From: JAQWRV01 sp045564915
GTDB taxonomy: Bacteria > Pseudomonadota > Alphaproteobacteria > Rhodospirillales > Rhodospirillaceae
Assembly (NCBI GenBank): GCA_045564915.1
Contig: JBJLGL010000009.1
Span: 186,001 to 250,000, forward strand
Reading direction: 5' to 3'
Length of the DNA stretch: 64,000 nucleotides
In this document: positions 1-9,019 of the stretch, one piece after another
Layout of the letters: each line of letters begins with the position of its first letter
Numbering within the stretch: the stretch's first letter is position 1
The notes under the pieces: generated by a model
The model's database searches: none
What the model saw: only the letters and a program-made list of their open reading frames with translations
Told to the model about the DNA's origin: nothing
Position numbers and translations under genes: made by a program

Positions 1-374
1 GCGCTACCGCTGATGCCTTCACCCTGTTTGAAAGGCTGGAGGCAAAATTAGATCAGCATCCGGATCAGCTGACTCGCGCCTGTGTGGAGTTGGCTAAGGA
101 CTGGCGCACAGACCGTTATCTGCGCCGCCTGGAAGCAATGATGGCGGTTGCCGACATTGAGACCTCTCTTGTGCTTACAGGAACCGGTGACGTTCTAGAG
201 CCCGAAGATGGCCTTATAGGAATTGGCTCTGGAGGCCCGTTTGCTTTAGCCGCCGCCCGCGCCCTTATTGATCATGAGGACATGGATGCCGCGGCTATAG
301 CCCGCAAAGCGATGGGTATTGCTGCCGATATTTGTGTTTACACAAACACTTCTGTTGTTCTTGAAAGTCTTTAA
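1..374 (+). CDS. hslV: HslV protease subunit, C-terminal part (cut by left edge)
   Basis: The reading frame is open from the left edge (first full codon at base 3) to the stop at 372-374, giving 123 residues. It begins with the helix reading GATADAFTLFERLE and ends TNTSVVLESL, both typical of HslV (ClpQ), the threonine peptidase core of the HslVU protease. HslV is usually about 175-185 residues, so roughly 55-60 N-terminal residues, including the catalytic threonine, lie outside the window. The GTG at 84 is internal and not a start. The stop lies 5 bases before hslU, so the two subunits are surely co-transcribed. Function is from family knowledge; the active site is not visible here. Confidence 0.95.
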   Translation, partial: ATADAFTLFERLEAKLDQHPDQLTRACVELAKDWRTDRYLRRLEAMMAVADIETSLVLTGTGDVLEPEDGLIGIGSGGPFALAAARALIDHEDMDAAAIARKAMGIAADICVYTNTSVVLESL

Positions 375-379
375 TTGAT

Positions 380-1690
380 ATGACGTCGTTCTCACCGCGT
401 GAAATTGTTTCTGAATTGGACCGCTTCATCATTGGGCAGGGTGATGCCAAGAAAGCCGTCGCCATTGCCTTGCGAAACCGCTGGCGGCGACAGCAATTAC
501 CCAGCGATCTAAAGGACGAGGTCCTGCCAAAAAACATTTTGATGATTGGGCCAACAGGTGTTGGAAAAACTGAGATCGCACGCCGGCTAGCCAAGCTTGC
601 ACAGGCGCCCTTCATTAAAGTGGAAGCAACCAAGTTTACCGAAGTGGGCTATGTAGGCCGTGACGTTGAGAGCATTGTTCGCGACATGCTTGAAGTCGCC
701 ATTCACATGACCAGAGAACGTATGCGTAAACATGTCACAGCCAAGGCAGAGATAACAGCAGAAGAGCGAGTTCTTGATGCGCTGGTAGGAGAAAGTGCCG
801 GCGAGGCAACCCGTGAAAGTTTCCGCGCAAAGTTGAGAACGGGCGAACTTAACGACAAAGAAATTGAAATTGAAATCTCTGAAGCTAGTGGCGCTGGTAT
901 GCCAACAATGGAAATTCCAGGTATGCCGGGTGCTCAGGTTGGAATGCTCAACCTAAACGATATGCTTGGTGGTATGATGGGTGGTCGGACAAAAAAGAAA
1001 AGTATGTCCGTGTCTGATTCCTATGACGTGCTTATTCGGGAAGAAAGCGACAAACTGTTAGATGAAGACCTAGTGGTGCGTGATGCCATCAATGCAGTTG
1101 AAAATAACGGAATCGTGTTTCTTGATGAGATTGATAAGATTTCGACACGCAGCGATGCTAGAGGGGGCGACGTTTCACGTGAAGGCGTCCAGCGGGACCT
1201 TCTCCCATTGATTGAGGGGACTTCTGTAGCAACCAAACACGGCACAGTTAAAACTGACCATATTCTGTTCATAGCATCGGGCGCTTTTCACTTGGCCAAA
1301 CCCTCTGACCTTTTGCCAGAGTTGCAGGGCCGGTTGCCCATCCGGGTTGAGCTGAAAGCCCTAACCAAGGAAGACTTTGTACGCATTCTTACAGAGACCG
1401 AAGCTAGCCTTATCAAACAATATAAAGCCCTGCTGAAAACTGAAGATCTTGCCCTAGAATTTGTCGATGGGGCCGTAGACGCGATTGCTAAGCTTGCGGC
1501 TGAGGTAAATCAAAACGTGGAGAATATCGGCGCCCGGCGGCTACACACGGTGATGGAAAAGCTTCTCGAAGATATAAGTTTTACGGCCACAGACCGCGGC
1601 GGAGAGACCGTAACGATAACCGAGGAATTAGTGCAAAGCCAAGTTGGTGAACTTGCCAGAGCCGGCGATCTCAGCAAATTTATTTTGTAA
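380..1690 (+). CDS. hslU: HslU, ATPase subunit of the HslVU protease
   Basis: Full-length AAA+ unfoldase of 436 residues that feeds substrates to HslV in the cytoplasm. Visible motifs are Walker A GPTGVGKT (57-64), the pore loop GYVG (90-93), the Walker B stretch VFLDEID near 248-254, and the C-terminal sensor-2 region GARRLHTVMEKLLEDISF followed by the terminal LSKFIL that docks on HslV. A glycine- and methionine-rich stretch near 175-200 lies in the variable I domain. It starts 5 bases after hslV. The codons for DVSREGV contain a partial parS-like sequence, which is considered a by-product of protein conservation. Identification is secure. Confidence 0.97.
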   Translation: MTSFSPREIVSELDRFIIGQGDAKKAVAIALRNRWRRQQLPSDLKDEVLPKNILMIGPTGVGKTEIARRLAKLAQAPFIKVEATKFTEVGYVGRDVESIVRDMLEVAIHMTRERMRKHVTAKAEITAEERVLDALVGESAGEATRESFRAKLRTGELNDKEIEIEISEASGAGMPTMEIPGMPGAQVGMLNLNDMLGGMMGGRTKKKSMSVSDSYDVLIREESDKLLDEDLVVRDAINAVENNGIVFLDEIDKISTRSDARGGDVSREGVQRDLLPLIEGTSVATKHGTVKTDHILFIASGAFHLAKPSDLLPELQGRLPIRVELKALTKEDFVRILTETEASLIKQYKALLKTEDLALEFVDGAVDAIAKLAAEVNQNVENIGARRLHTVMEKLLEDISFTATDRGGETVTITEELVQSQVGELARAGDLSKFIL

Positions 1691-1693
1691 TAT

Positions 1694-3559
1694 TTAGTGC
1701 AGGGATTTCGCAATCCAGAACGTCGCCCCTGCTGCTACATAGGCAAGCGCAAACAAATAGCCAAACATGAACGCTGTCCAAGCCCACGAGTTAGTTTCAC
1801 GCCGGGCTACTGCTAGCGTAGATAGGCATTGAGGAGCGAAGATATACCAGACTAGAAAAGCTAATGCCGTTGGCAAAGACCACGTTTTCTGTAGTGCCGC
1901 AGCCAGGCTTTCTGCAACTTCATTTTCGTCACCGCTCAAGGAGTAGACGGTTCCGAGCGCACCAACAGCAACTTCTCGGGCGGCCATGCCTGGGACTAAG
2001 GCAACAGAAATCTGCCAGTTAAATCCTATAGGAGCAAAAACCACCTCCAGTGCTCTTCCTACCTTTCCAGCAGCGCTATAATATATGTCAGGCTCTTTGG
2101 AGCCAGGGGGAGGAGCGGGAAACGAAGACAGGCCCCACAAGACAATCATGCTTATGAGAATAATTGTTCCGGCGCGACGAATAAAGAGCCGCGCCCGCTC
2201 TACCAAACCAATGAAAATGTCCCGCAAGCGCGGCACCTGATATCTTGGCAATTCAAGCAGTAAACTGGGTGGTGGGCCCTTAGCTAAAGTGCGCTTGAGT
2301 AGGGCGGCTACTATAATAGCGCTGACAATGCCAGCCAAGTAGAGACCGAACATTACTAAACCCTGCAACTTTATTGAACCGAAGACAGCAGTATTCGGAA
2401 CAAATGCGGCTATAATGAGCGTGTAGACTGGCAGCCGTGCAGCACATGTCATCAAGGGAGCAACCATGATCGTAGTTATGCGATCGCGGGGATTATTGAT
2501 TGTTCGCGCAGCCATGATTCCAGGAATTGCACAGGCAAAACTTGACAAGAGCGGAATGAATGCGCGCCCGTTCAGCCCAGCAAGGGTCATCAAACGATCC
2601 ATTAGAAACGCTGCCCTAGCTAAATAGCCAGATGCTTCCAGCACCAAAATGAATGCAAATAGAATGAGAATTTGCGGCAGAAAAATAACCACGCTGCCGA
2701 CGCCGGCAAGCACGCCATCAACAATAAGGCTACGTAGTAATCCTTCAGGCATTGCTGCAAGTGTAAGCCTCTGAAGGCCAACAACGCTTCCGTCAATCCA
2801 CGTCATGGGAGCTTCAGCCCAGGTGAAAACGGCCTGAAACATGATAAATAAGAGCCCCAGCAAAACTAGCGGTCCAACAACCGGATGGAGCGCTGCCGCA
2901 TCAATACGCCGAGTGAATGCATGCTCGATACCCTCGCGGATTATAACCTTCGCTGCGATCCGTCGCGCCTCGCGTTGTAAATCGCGTATGGCAGGAAGGT
3001 CATCCGCTGCGCTAGCCGTAATAGGAAAAGCGTGGCACAGGCTTGCCCATGCATCCGCCGAAAATATGTCGATAAGCTGAGTGATTCCTGATCTCCGGAC
3101 AGCAACAGTTGGCACAACTGGAACACCGAGTTCCTTGGCTAACTTAGCCACGTCGATTTCAATCGCGCTGCGTTCAGCTAGGTCCATCATATTGAGCGCT
3201 ATCACTAGGGGTTTGCCGAGACGTTTCAGCTCAAGAACAAACCGAAGATGAAGTCGGAGGCTGGTGGAATCAATAACGCAAACAATAGCGTCAGGAGCCT
3301 TTTCGACATCGTTCTGTCCAAGCAACACATCGCGGGTTATCAATTCATCGGGGCTGTGTGGCGATAGGCTGTACGTGCCGGGCAAGTCAACCACGTGCAC
3401 TGCGCGTCCGTCTGGCGCCAGGAGTGAGCCCGCTCGCCGGTCAACTGTTACACCAGGGTAGTTGCCGACCTTTTGGCGGCTGCCGGTAAGCGCGTTGAAA
3501 AGAGAGCTCTTGCCGCTGTTAGGATTGCCTACCAGCGCCACATGAAAACTTTCGGCCAC
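1694..3559 (-). CDS. feoB: Ferrous iron transporter FeoB
   Basis: A 621-residue inner-membrane Fe(II) transporter. The N-terminal G domain carries G1 GNPNSGKS (11-18), G3 DLPG (58-61) and G4 NMMD (123-126). The C-terminal half holds the hydrophobic gate domains, including FACAIPGIMAAR and PGMAAREVAVGALG. It is shorter than the 773-residue E. coli protein but within the size of short FeoB forms. It lies 3 bases downstream of feoA in the same direction, so the two form an operon. No FeoC is seen. It runs convergently with hslU, with a 3-base gap. Regulation by iron is likely because a Fur-like box sits upstream of feoA. Confidence 0.96.
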   Translation of the reverse strand: MAESFHVALVGNPNSGKSSLFNALTGSRQKVGNYPGVTVDRRAGSLLAPDGRAVHVVDLPGTYSLSPHSPDELITRDVLLGQNDVEKAPDAIVCVIDSTSLRLHLRFVLELKRLGKPLVIALNMMDLAERSAIEIDVAKLAKELGVPVVPTVAVRRSGITQLIDIFSADAWASLCHAFPITASAADDLPAIRDLQREARRIAAKVIIREGIEHAFTRRIDAAALHPVVGPLVLLGLLFIMFQAVFTWAEAPMTWIDGSVVGLQRLTLAAMPEGLLRSLIVDGVLAGVGSVVIFLPQILILFAFILVLEASGYLARAAFLMDRLMTLAGLNGRAFIPLLSSFACAIPGIMAARTINNPRDRITTIMVAPLMTCAARLPVYTLIIAAFVPNTAVFGSIKLQGLVMFGLYLAGIVSAIIVAALLKRTLAKGPPPSLLLELPRYQVPRLRDIFIGLVERARLFIRRAGTIILISMIVLWGLSSFPAPPPGSKEPDIYYSAAGKVGRALEVVFAPIGFNWQISVALVPGMAAREVAVGALGTVYSLSGDENEVAESLAAALQKTWSLPTALAFLVWYIFAPQCLSTLAVARRETNSWAWTAFMFGYLFALAYVAAGATFWIAKSLH

Positions 3560-3562
3560 TAT

Positions 3563-3859
3563 CTACCCGGCCCTTTCAGGTCTAACAAGAATCTCATCGG
3601 CATCTGCTGGGCGGATTGCGATAAGACGGTCCTCTACCTGCACTGCTAGAGGGCCGCCAAAAGGACCTTGGTGCCGCACCTCAACAAGGGCCCCCTCCTC
3701 AAAGCCGAGGTCGAGTAAACGGTCGTGCAATGGGACAGTAATCCCATAATCAGCACTACTTGGGCTGAGGGCACCGTTATTGCATATCTCAACAATCCAG
3801 CCTCGCTCTCGCTGCGAGAGTTGGCTCAGTGGGATTGTTGAAGTAGGAAACATGGTCAC
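3563..3859 (-). CDS. feoA: FeoA family protein
   Basis: A 98-residue cytoplasmic SH3-like protein that assists FeoB. It shows the FeoA pattern: LSQLSQRERGWIVEI, then HDRLLDLGFEEGALVEVRHQGPFGGPLAVQVED, then IAIRPADADEILV. The longest frame starts at a GTG (3857-3859); an ATG two codons later (3851-3853) is also possible, and neither has a strong Shine-Dalgarno sequence. It is immediately upstream of feoB on the minus strand. The region 3860-3930 before it should hold the feoAB promoter. Confidence 0.92.
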   Translation of the reverse strand: MTMFPTSTIPLSQLSQRERGWIVEICNNGALSPSSADYGITVPLHDRLLDLGFEEGALVEVRHQGPFGGPLAVQVEDRLIAIRPADADEILVRPERAG

Positions 3860-3925
3860 GGCGCCCGGCTAATTAAGAATTGTTCGCATCCTTATCGTTC
3901 CAAGGAAACCTGGTCCACCTTTATT

Positions 3926-3940
3926 TGCAATTAATTCTCA
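3926..3940 (-). promoter_or_regulatory. Fur-like operator candidate upstream of feoAB
   Basis: On the minus strand this reads TGAGAATTAATTGCA, which matches 11 of the 14 defined bases of the Fur core TGATAATNATTATCA. It lies 66 bases upstream of the feoA start and overlaps the last codons of the XRE gene, a sensible place to control feoAB. Alphaproteobacteria may use Fur, Irr or RirA with other motifs, so the acting regulator is not known. Confidence 0.4.
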
Positions 3941-4314
3941 TTTGTATGATGGTTTTTTGGCGTTGGGGGCTCTAGGACGATCATCAGGCGGTCAATCTCC
4001 GATTCCGTAAGGTGGTGTAGGCGGGCCGCTAGGCGATTGGCAAGCTCTGTGGCTTTAGGACTCAATCCACCCGTATCTAACAAAACCTTTGGCCGGGAGT
4101 TCGCTGCCAATCTCTTCAGTTCTTCCGCCTCATCCCAAATCAGATCAAGATGGCCACAGATTTCAAGTACTAGACCGGGCCCAGGCTGACCTCGTCGACC
4201 ATGCTCCAGTGCAGAAAGGTAGGCGGGAGAAACGTTGAGGCGCTTAGCAAGGGCCTTTTGGTTAATGCCTCGTTCGGCTCTAAGTGCCCTAAGGCGCGCT
4301 CCGAATGGCGTCAT
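3931..4314 (-). CDS. XRE-family transcriptional regulator
   Basis: A 127-residue protein with an N-terminal helix-turn-helix of the Cro/CI type at about residues 5-60 (FGARLRALRAERGINQKALA, then VSPAYLSALEHGRRGQP). The C-terminal part is charged and helical, with no recognised domain. It lies between the Smr-domain gene (53 bases upstream) and feoA (71 bases downstream), all on the minus strand. Targets cannot be read from the sequence. A role in controlling its own gene or the neighbours is possible but not shown. Confidence 0.85.
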   Translation of the reverse strand: MTPFGARLRALRAERGINQKALAKRLNVSPAYLSALEHGRRGQPGPGLVLEICGHLDLIWDEAEELKRLAANSRPKVLLDTGGLSPKATELANRLAARLHHLTESEIDRLMIVLEPPTPKNHHTNEN

Positions 4315-4367
4315 AGCAGAATCCTCATGCCCTGGTTTTCAACGCTCGGCATCTTAGGGCGACAGTT

Positions 4368-5045
4368 TCATATTTTATCTCGCGCGGGCTTTCGCAACAA
4401 AATGTACAGGGCGCCTGTTCCGCCGTCTTTCGGGCGGGCGGGCGTTATGGACAGAAGTAAGGGGCGAAATTCCGGCTCATTGAACCAAAGTGGTACAGCT
4501 TCTTTAAGGCGGCCAGCTCCACTTCCGGTGAATCCGTACTCAACATGAGAATCTGGCGTGTTGCTATTTGAGTGCAAGCCTTTGCCAGTAATCACTAGAA
4601 CACAGCGGGCGCCTGATGCTGTGGCGTTATTAAGAAACACAAGCAAGCGCTGTCGGGCCACTTCAACCGTCATGCCGTGCAGGTCGAGTTTCATATCTAT
4701 TCTTATTCTACCGCGACGAAGGCGATCTGCCGTGCGGCGGTCAATTCCGATTGATTTTCCCACCTCCAGTCGAGGCATATTGGTTTCTTTGTTCAGCTGA
4801 TTAGGCGGAAACAATTGCTTTGGAGCTGGCTGCCTTGTTTTAGGTGTGGCGAATTTCTCCGTTTGGGAAGACACAGGCAGCCTGGAACAGTCATCGCCCC
4901 ATTTGATCCAAAAGTTATTGTCTTGCTTTGCTGAATCTTGGACTCTGTTTTGTGGCCGCCGCACGGGTTGAACGGAAAACATCGTCTCTATCCATAGGAC
5001 TCGCTCAGTATCAGTTAAGCGGCGGCCTTTTCTTTTATGAACCAT
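4368..5045 (-). CDS. Smr/MutS2-type domain protein
   Basis: A 225-residue protein with a C-terminal Smr domain: LDLHGM at 120-125, the TGKG motif at 153-156, and a later GGTGALYILLRK strand. Smr domains are nicking or RNA-cleaving nucleases or bind nucleic acids. The first 110 residues are basic and low in order, with no other domain. Stand-alone Smr proteins are often next to mltA and the Tim44-like gene in Alphaproteobacteria; here one unknown membrane protein separates them. The ATG at 5043-5045 has only a weak Shine-Dalgarno sequence. The exact substrate is unknown. Confidence 0.88.
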   Translation of the reverse strand: MVHKRKGRRLTDTERVLWIETMFSVQPVRRPQNRVQDSAKQDNNFWIKWGDDCSRLPVSSQTEKFATPKTRQPAPKQLFPPNQLNKETNMPRLEVGKSIGIDRRTADRLRRGRIRIDMKLDLHGMTVEVARQRLLVFLNNATASGARCVLVITGKGLHSNSNTPDSHVEYGFTGSGAGRLKEAVPLWFNEPEFRPLLLSITPARPKDGGTGALYILLRKPARDKI

Positions 5046-5085
5046 GCCCTACGCCAGAAAGCAGAAGTTAGAATAGGCCACTTGT

Positions 5086-5625
5086 TTACATGTCGATGTT
5101 GTCTTCACGGACCACTTCCCTCAGAGAGTCTTGATTGGGCGATGTTCTAAACTCTGAATAGACATCCGCCCCTTCGATATCCATTTCAGGAAGGTAGCGG
5201 GTGACAAAAGCGCGCCAGTCCCCGTCTGGTGAAACACACCGGGTTTTAGACATATAATTTAGAGTCAAAACGAGACCACCCAGTTTCCACAATATGTTCC
5301 AGTTGTGGAGATTATCTGTCGCCGCAACTATGGAACGTCTGTATACCCTTTGGGAAATCCATGGGCGGACCAAAAACATATAAATGATGACCCCTAGCAA
5401 CATCGACAATGTGCCGAGCAATAAGTCGAGCAGCACCATAGCCGCTGCAGCCATCAACAAAACAATAAGCAAGGGAACAACATTTTCCCAAGGATTGAAA
5501 ACAGGACTCTTGGGCCTGTTAAGGCGATCAAAATCAATAAAGATGCTAATGCGGTCAGCCTGATAGGATTCTATCAAGCGTCCGTATAGTGCCTTATCGC
5601 GGCGTTTTTCGCCTTTGGTAGACAT
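5086..5625 (-). CDS. Unknown two-segment membrane protein
   Basis: A 179-residue protein I do not recognise. It has a basic N-terminus (KGEKRRDK), two adjacent hydrophobic segments at about 49-70 and 71-90, and a soluble C-terminal half with WNILWKLGGLVLTLNYMSKTRC and acidic DIEGADVYSEF. With both termini probably on the same side, it would form a hairpin in the inner membrane. It sits between mltA and the Smr gene in a conserved block, on the same strand as both. Codon use looks like its neighbours. The ATG at 5623-5625 is the first good start. Confidence 0.75.
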   Translation of the reverse strand: MSTKGEKRRDKALYGRLIESYQADRISIFIDFDRLNRPKSPVFNPWENVVPLLIVLLMAAAAMVLLDLLLGTLSMLLGVIIYMFLVRPWISQRVYRRSIVAATDNLHNWNILWKLGGLVLTLNYMSKTRCVSPDGDWRAFVTRYLPEMDIEGADVYSEFRTSPNQDSLREVVREDNIDM

Positions 5626-5717
5626 GCCTATAAGAAATCCCTCAATTGCTAGGTGTTAACCCCAAGCCTTACCAACGTCTCTGGCAACTATAAAGCACTT
5701 CTTTGTTTCGCCGAAGA

Positions 5718-7043
5718 TTAAGGTAGCCCTATTGGGCTTGGCTCACTCACCGTCCGCGGCAGCAGAAGATAATATCGTCCAGTCGATTTCATTCTCCCAG
5801 CTTTCATGAAAGCGTCCTGGCCCGCACCCCAAAAGAAGTCCCCACGCACAGCGCCCTTTATGGCTGCGCCGGTATCTAACGCCACAACAAGCCGGTCAAG
5901 CTTTTCGCCGTCTGGGTCGTCAGCGTCGAGCCAAAGGGGTGCCCCATAAGGGATAAAGCGTGGGTCGATAGCCAAGCTGCGGCGCGGCTCAAGCGCTGTT
6001 CCGAAAGCGCCAATCGGGCCGGGGCCTTCAATCCAGCGGAAGAAAATAAAGCGAGGATTACCTTCCATATACCCGCGCGCTTCTTCTGGGTTTGCGCGCA
6101 GCCAATCGGCCACTGATGGCATAGAGCTCTCTCCTGGACCAATAACGCCCGCGCCCAATAAGATGCTGCCAATACCTTTAAACTTCTTCCCGTTGTTGCC
6201 AGCATATCCTATGCGACGCTCCGATCCGTCTGGCAAACTAACCCGCCCAGACCCCTGTATATGTAGAAGATGAGCGTCGACCAAATCATCGACCCATACC
6301 AACACATTCGCCCTCTCAAAAAACTTCTCATTTTGTTCAATGTCTTTACGGCTGTCATACGGCACCAAGGCTTGCGAATTTATGCGGCCAACTATAGAGG
6401 GTATTGTATTTGGCAAATCAAACGCCCTGCGATCCACTTCAACCAAGTCTTCTGGCGCTGCATAAAGAGGGACCGTGAATCTTTCTGTTGGCTTAAGCGA
6501 TCCATTCAATGACGTTTCATAGTAACCGGTAAAAGTGCCCTCTGGGCTTGCGGCTGCCTCCACGGCATATGCCTTGAAATGATACGCCATGGCCTCGCGC
6601 AAGCGAGACTCTTGAGCCTCGGCATCAAACTCTTTCAAAGAATTCATTGCCGTGCAGGGCCCCCTCCAGTCATATACGTTGCCACCAAGCCCACTTGGTC
6701 CCACTAGAGCGTCCCCTGGCTTCGACAGCAACATTTTACAGCTCCTGACTAGAGATGGGAGGGCTTCAGTTAGGCGGTCATTTTGCCAGTTAGGCAGGCT
6801 CTCCATCGGCACCGAACGATAAGTGACTTCTGGACCAATGGCTGAGGGTGATTTTGGGGCTGGCGGTTGCCGCTCGGAATCTGCAGCGACAGTTTCAAGT
6901 TCAATGCGAGCAGGGAAGAAAAGTGCCGCTATAAGAAGGCCGACAGAAAAACCCATAAACGCGGACACAGCGATCGGTGCATTTCTAGACTTAAGAGCTT
7001 TAGTGAAAAAGGTTTCTGTCCCCGGCGGCGACAATTTAGTCAA
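5718..7043 (-). CDS. mltA: Membrane-bound lytic murein transglycosylase A (MltA)
   Basis: A 441-residue periplasmic lytic transglycosylase that cleaves peptidoglycan glycan strands. It has an N-terminal membrane anchor at about 24-44, the MltA barrel containing GTFTGYYET and VPLYAAPEDLV, and a C-terminal 3D domain with ALDTGAAIKGAVRGDFFWG, where the aspartates are catalytic in the family. There is no lipobox, so it is probably held by the transmembrane segment rather than by lipid as in E. coli. The frame opens with TTG at 7041-7043, overlapping the Tim44-like gene by 8 bases, which fits translational coupling. The first in-frame ATG is inside the anchor and is less likely. Confidence 0.93.
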   Translation of the reverse strand: MTKLSPPGTETFFTKALKSRNAPIAVSAFMGFSVGLLIAALFFPARIELETVAADSERQPPAPKSPSAIGPEVTYRSVPMESLPNWQNDRLTEALPSLVRSCKMLLSKPGDALVGPSGLGGNVYDWRGPCTAMNSLKEFDAEAQESRLREAMAYHFKAYAVEAAASPEGTFTGYYETSLNGSLKPTERFTVPLYAAPEDLVEVDRRAFDLPNTIPSIVGRINSQALVPYDSRKDIEQNEKFFERANVLVWVDDLVDAHLLHIQGSGRVSLPDGSERRIGYAGNNGKKFKGIGSILLGAGVIGPGESSMPSVADWLRANPEEARGYMEGNPRFIFFRWIEGPGPIGAFGTALEPRRSLAIDPRFIPYGAPLWLDADDPDGEKLDRLVVALDTGAAIKGAVRGDFFWGAGQDAFMKAGRMKSTGRYYLLLPRTVSEPSPIGLP

Positions 7044-7704
7044 CGCTACGTGTGGCAGTTAGTCGCCAGTTTGGGTTGCCGGTCGCGAGCGCGCGCTCAA
7101 AGGTCCATATATCTGTCACCGATTCAGCGGTATCCGGGTCACCATCAATAATGTCGCCATTCGGGCCTTTGACCACGTTAATCTGCTCGCTTTCAAACTT
7201 GACGGCAATTGCCGCAATCCCGCTTTTGACTGTAACCTCTTCAAGTTTAGCTGGCTTGATAACAACCAAAACCGTCTCCATTTGTTCCTGGCGATCTTCG
7301 CGCTCCTGTATAGCAGAAGCAAAGTTAGAATAAACATCGTCCGCCAACAATGGTTTCAGGGTATCAGTATCGTGCTGAGCATAGGCCAGAACGATCATTT
7401 CGAATGCTTTTCCTGCACCATCTAAAAAACTAGCGGCTGTGAAGCTCGTGTCCGCCAGAATGATCTGCTTCAAACCCTCCTCAAATGGTGTCCCAAGGTA
7501 AGCAGGGTCAATTTCCTGAGCTTCGTCAAGGTCACTGTCAGACTTTTTCCGGTTTGGCAAATCTACGATATTATCATTGGTGCTAAATTTATCTGGCCGC
7601 TGCTCGTGACCTGTTCGGCGCCCTAAAGTGCTTCGCAGACGCAGAATCAGGAACCCAGCCACCATGGCTAGCAAGATTATATCTATAAATTGAAAGCCTT
7701 CCAT
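7036..7704 (-). CDS. Tim44-like domain protein
   Basis: A 222-residue protein with one N-terminal membrane segment (about 5-22), a charged linker (RRTGHEQRPDKF, then DLPNRKKSDSDLDEAQE) and a Tim44-like domain from about residue 75 to the end. Bacterial homologues (TimA) are inner-membrane proteins of uncertain role, related to the mitochondrial import motor subunit. It lies upstream of and overlaps mltA, and is divergent from fxsA with 163 bases between. This pairing with secB, fxsA and mltA is typical of Alphaproteobacteria. Confidence 0.9.
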   Translation of the reverse strand: MEGFQFIDIILLAMVAGFLILRLRSTLGRRTGHEQRPDKFSTNDNIVDLPNRKKSDSDLDEAQEIDPAYLGTPFEEGLKQIILADTSFTAASFLDGAGKAFEMIVLAYAQHDTDTLKPLLADDVYSNFASAIQEREDRQEQMETVLVVIKPAKLEEVTVKSGIAAIAVKFESEQINVVKGPNGDIIDGDPDTAESVTDIWTFERALATGNPNWRLTATRSVD

Positions 7705-7867
7705 GGCTACCCAGACTGTTAATTACTGTTGTGTCTGTCGATCACAAAACCGAGCTCACATGCTTTTCCGGCAAGATCAAAGTTGACCGGCGGCGTTATG
7801 GTCCTTACGTGTACAGAAATGTTGGCTACTGTGCCGAACATAGGCATTTCACTGAACAAGAGCAAGC

Positions 7868-8356
7868 ATGGGCCTCTTTATTATCTTCGCTCTGATATCT
7901 GTTCCGATGATAGAAATCGCCGTATTTGCGCGCCTTGGTAGCGAAATCGGTGTGGGCCTAACCATTGGTATTACAGTGTTCACAGCTTTCGCTGGGGCCG
8001 CAACACTTCGTATTCAGGGGCTTTCGACACTTGGCCGTGTTCATGAAAGCCTGAACAGGGGTGCAATGCCAGTGCGGGCCGTTTTTGATGGGGCTTGCCA
8101 GTTGATGGCGGGGGTTTTATTGGTGATTCCAGGTTTTGTGACCGATTTCTTCGGCTTGTTCTTGTTTTTGCCGCTGATTCGAGGCTTGTTATTAAGAGCT
8201 ATCGTCCGGCAAATTAACATTCCCAGCTTTGCTTCGAATAGCCGCCCGGACGAACAGAGGGCACGGTGGTCATATGATATCGACGGCGAGCACAAAGAAG
8301 TAAAGTCGCCTTCCGGACCAAAGATTGATCATATGGGGCCAACGGATAGCAGTTAA
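7868..8356 (+). CDS. fxsA: FxsA family membrane protein
   Basis: A 162-residue inner-membrane protein with an early hydrophobic segment (LFIIFALISVPMIEIAVF), a second around 30-45, and two near 75-105 containing GVLLVIPGFVTDFFGLFLFLP, the hallmark of FxsA. In E. coli FxsA blocks F-plasmid exclusion of phage T7; its general cell role is unknown. The C-terminal tail is soluble and charged. It is followed by secB 121 bases downstream on the same strand. Confidence 0.93.
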   Translation: MGLFIIFALISVPMIEIAVFARLGSEIGVGLTIGITVFTAFAGAATLRIQGLSTLGRVHESLNRGAMPVRAVFDGACQLMAGVLLVIPGFVTDFFGLFLFLPLIRGLLLRAIVRQINIPSFASNSRPDEQRARWSYDIDGEHKEVKSPSGPKIDHMGPTDSS

Positions 8357-8477
8357 AGGAGGCTTCGTCAGGGTGCTGCGCTTGTCGCCCTTGATTATCC
8401 ATGCTACCTCGGCCCCCGATTAAATTACTTACTCTTTTCCGGATTTCGACAATGTACCTTTGCGTTAAGGAGTTTTC

Positions 8478-8999
8478 ATGAACGATGCGCCCAAAGAGTC
8501 CGGTACAGACTCACAGCCGGTTTCCAGCGTTCAATTTGTTGGGCAGTTCATCAAGGACCTTTCTTTTGAGGTGCCGCATGCCCCCGAAATTTTTAACGAA
8601 ATGCGGGAAACTGCGCCGGACATTCCAATTTCAGTCGATTGCGAAACCCGAGAGCTGAAAGAAAATACACACGAGGTTTCTATTAACATACATGTCGAGG
8701 CCACTATTGGCGATAAACCCGCCTTCATTCTGGAAGTTGCTTACGTGGGTATCGTCATTCTTGGTGAAATACCCAAAGATCATGTGCGGCCAGTGTTGCT
8801 GATCGAAGTGCCCCGGCAAATGTTTCCCTTCGTTCGACAAGTTGTCGCGGACACAACAGTTCAGGGTGGTTTTCCGCCGCTAATGTTGCAACTTATCGAT
8901 TTTATGGACCTGTACCGTCGAAAATATTCGACAGAAGACGAGTTAGCTCGAGAAGCAAAAGATATGACGACGGTACCCAATAGTCCTGCAGCAGAGTAG
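8478..8999 (+). CDS. secB: Protein-export chaperone SecB
   Basis: A 173-residue cytoplasmic chaperone that keeps secretory precursors unfolded and hands them to SecA. It shows family segments VQFVGQFIKDLSFEVPHAP, LEVAYVGIVIL, then LIEVPRQMFPFVRQVVADTT and GGFPPLMLQLIDFMDLYR. An AAGGAG Shine-Dalgarno sequence lies 6 bases before the ATG. It converges on dnaQ with a 20-base gap that holds a short inverted repeat (GGTCT/AGACC, 9016-9030) without a T-tract. Confidence 0.97.
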   Translation: MNDAPKESGTDSQPVSSVQFVGQFIKDLSFEVPHAPEIFNEMRETAPDIPISVDCETRELKENTHEVSINIHVEATIGDKPAFILEVAYVGIVILGEIPKDHVRPVLLIEVPRQMFPFVRQVVADTTVQGGFPPLMLQLIDFMDLYRRKYSTEDELAREAKDMTTVPNSPAAE

Positions 9000-9019
9000 G
9001 GCCTTTGGATTCTAGGGTC

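Noticed and set aside
1171..1186. parS-like sequence CGTTTCACGTGAAGGC in hslU
   Set aside because: Only 12 of 16 match, with all errors at one end, and the codons encode DVSREGV, which is conserved in HslU for protein reasons.
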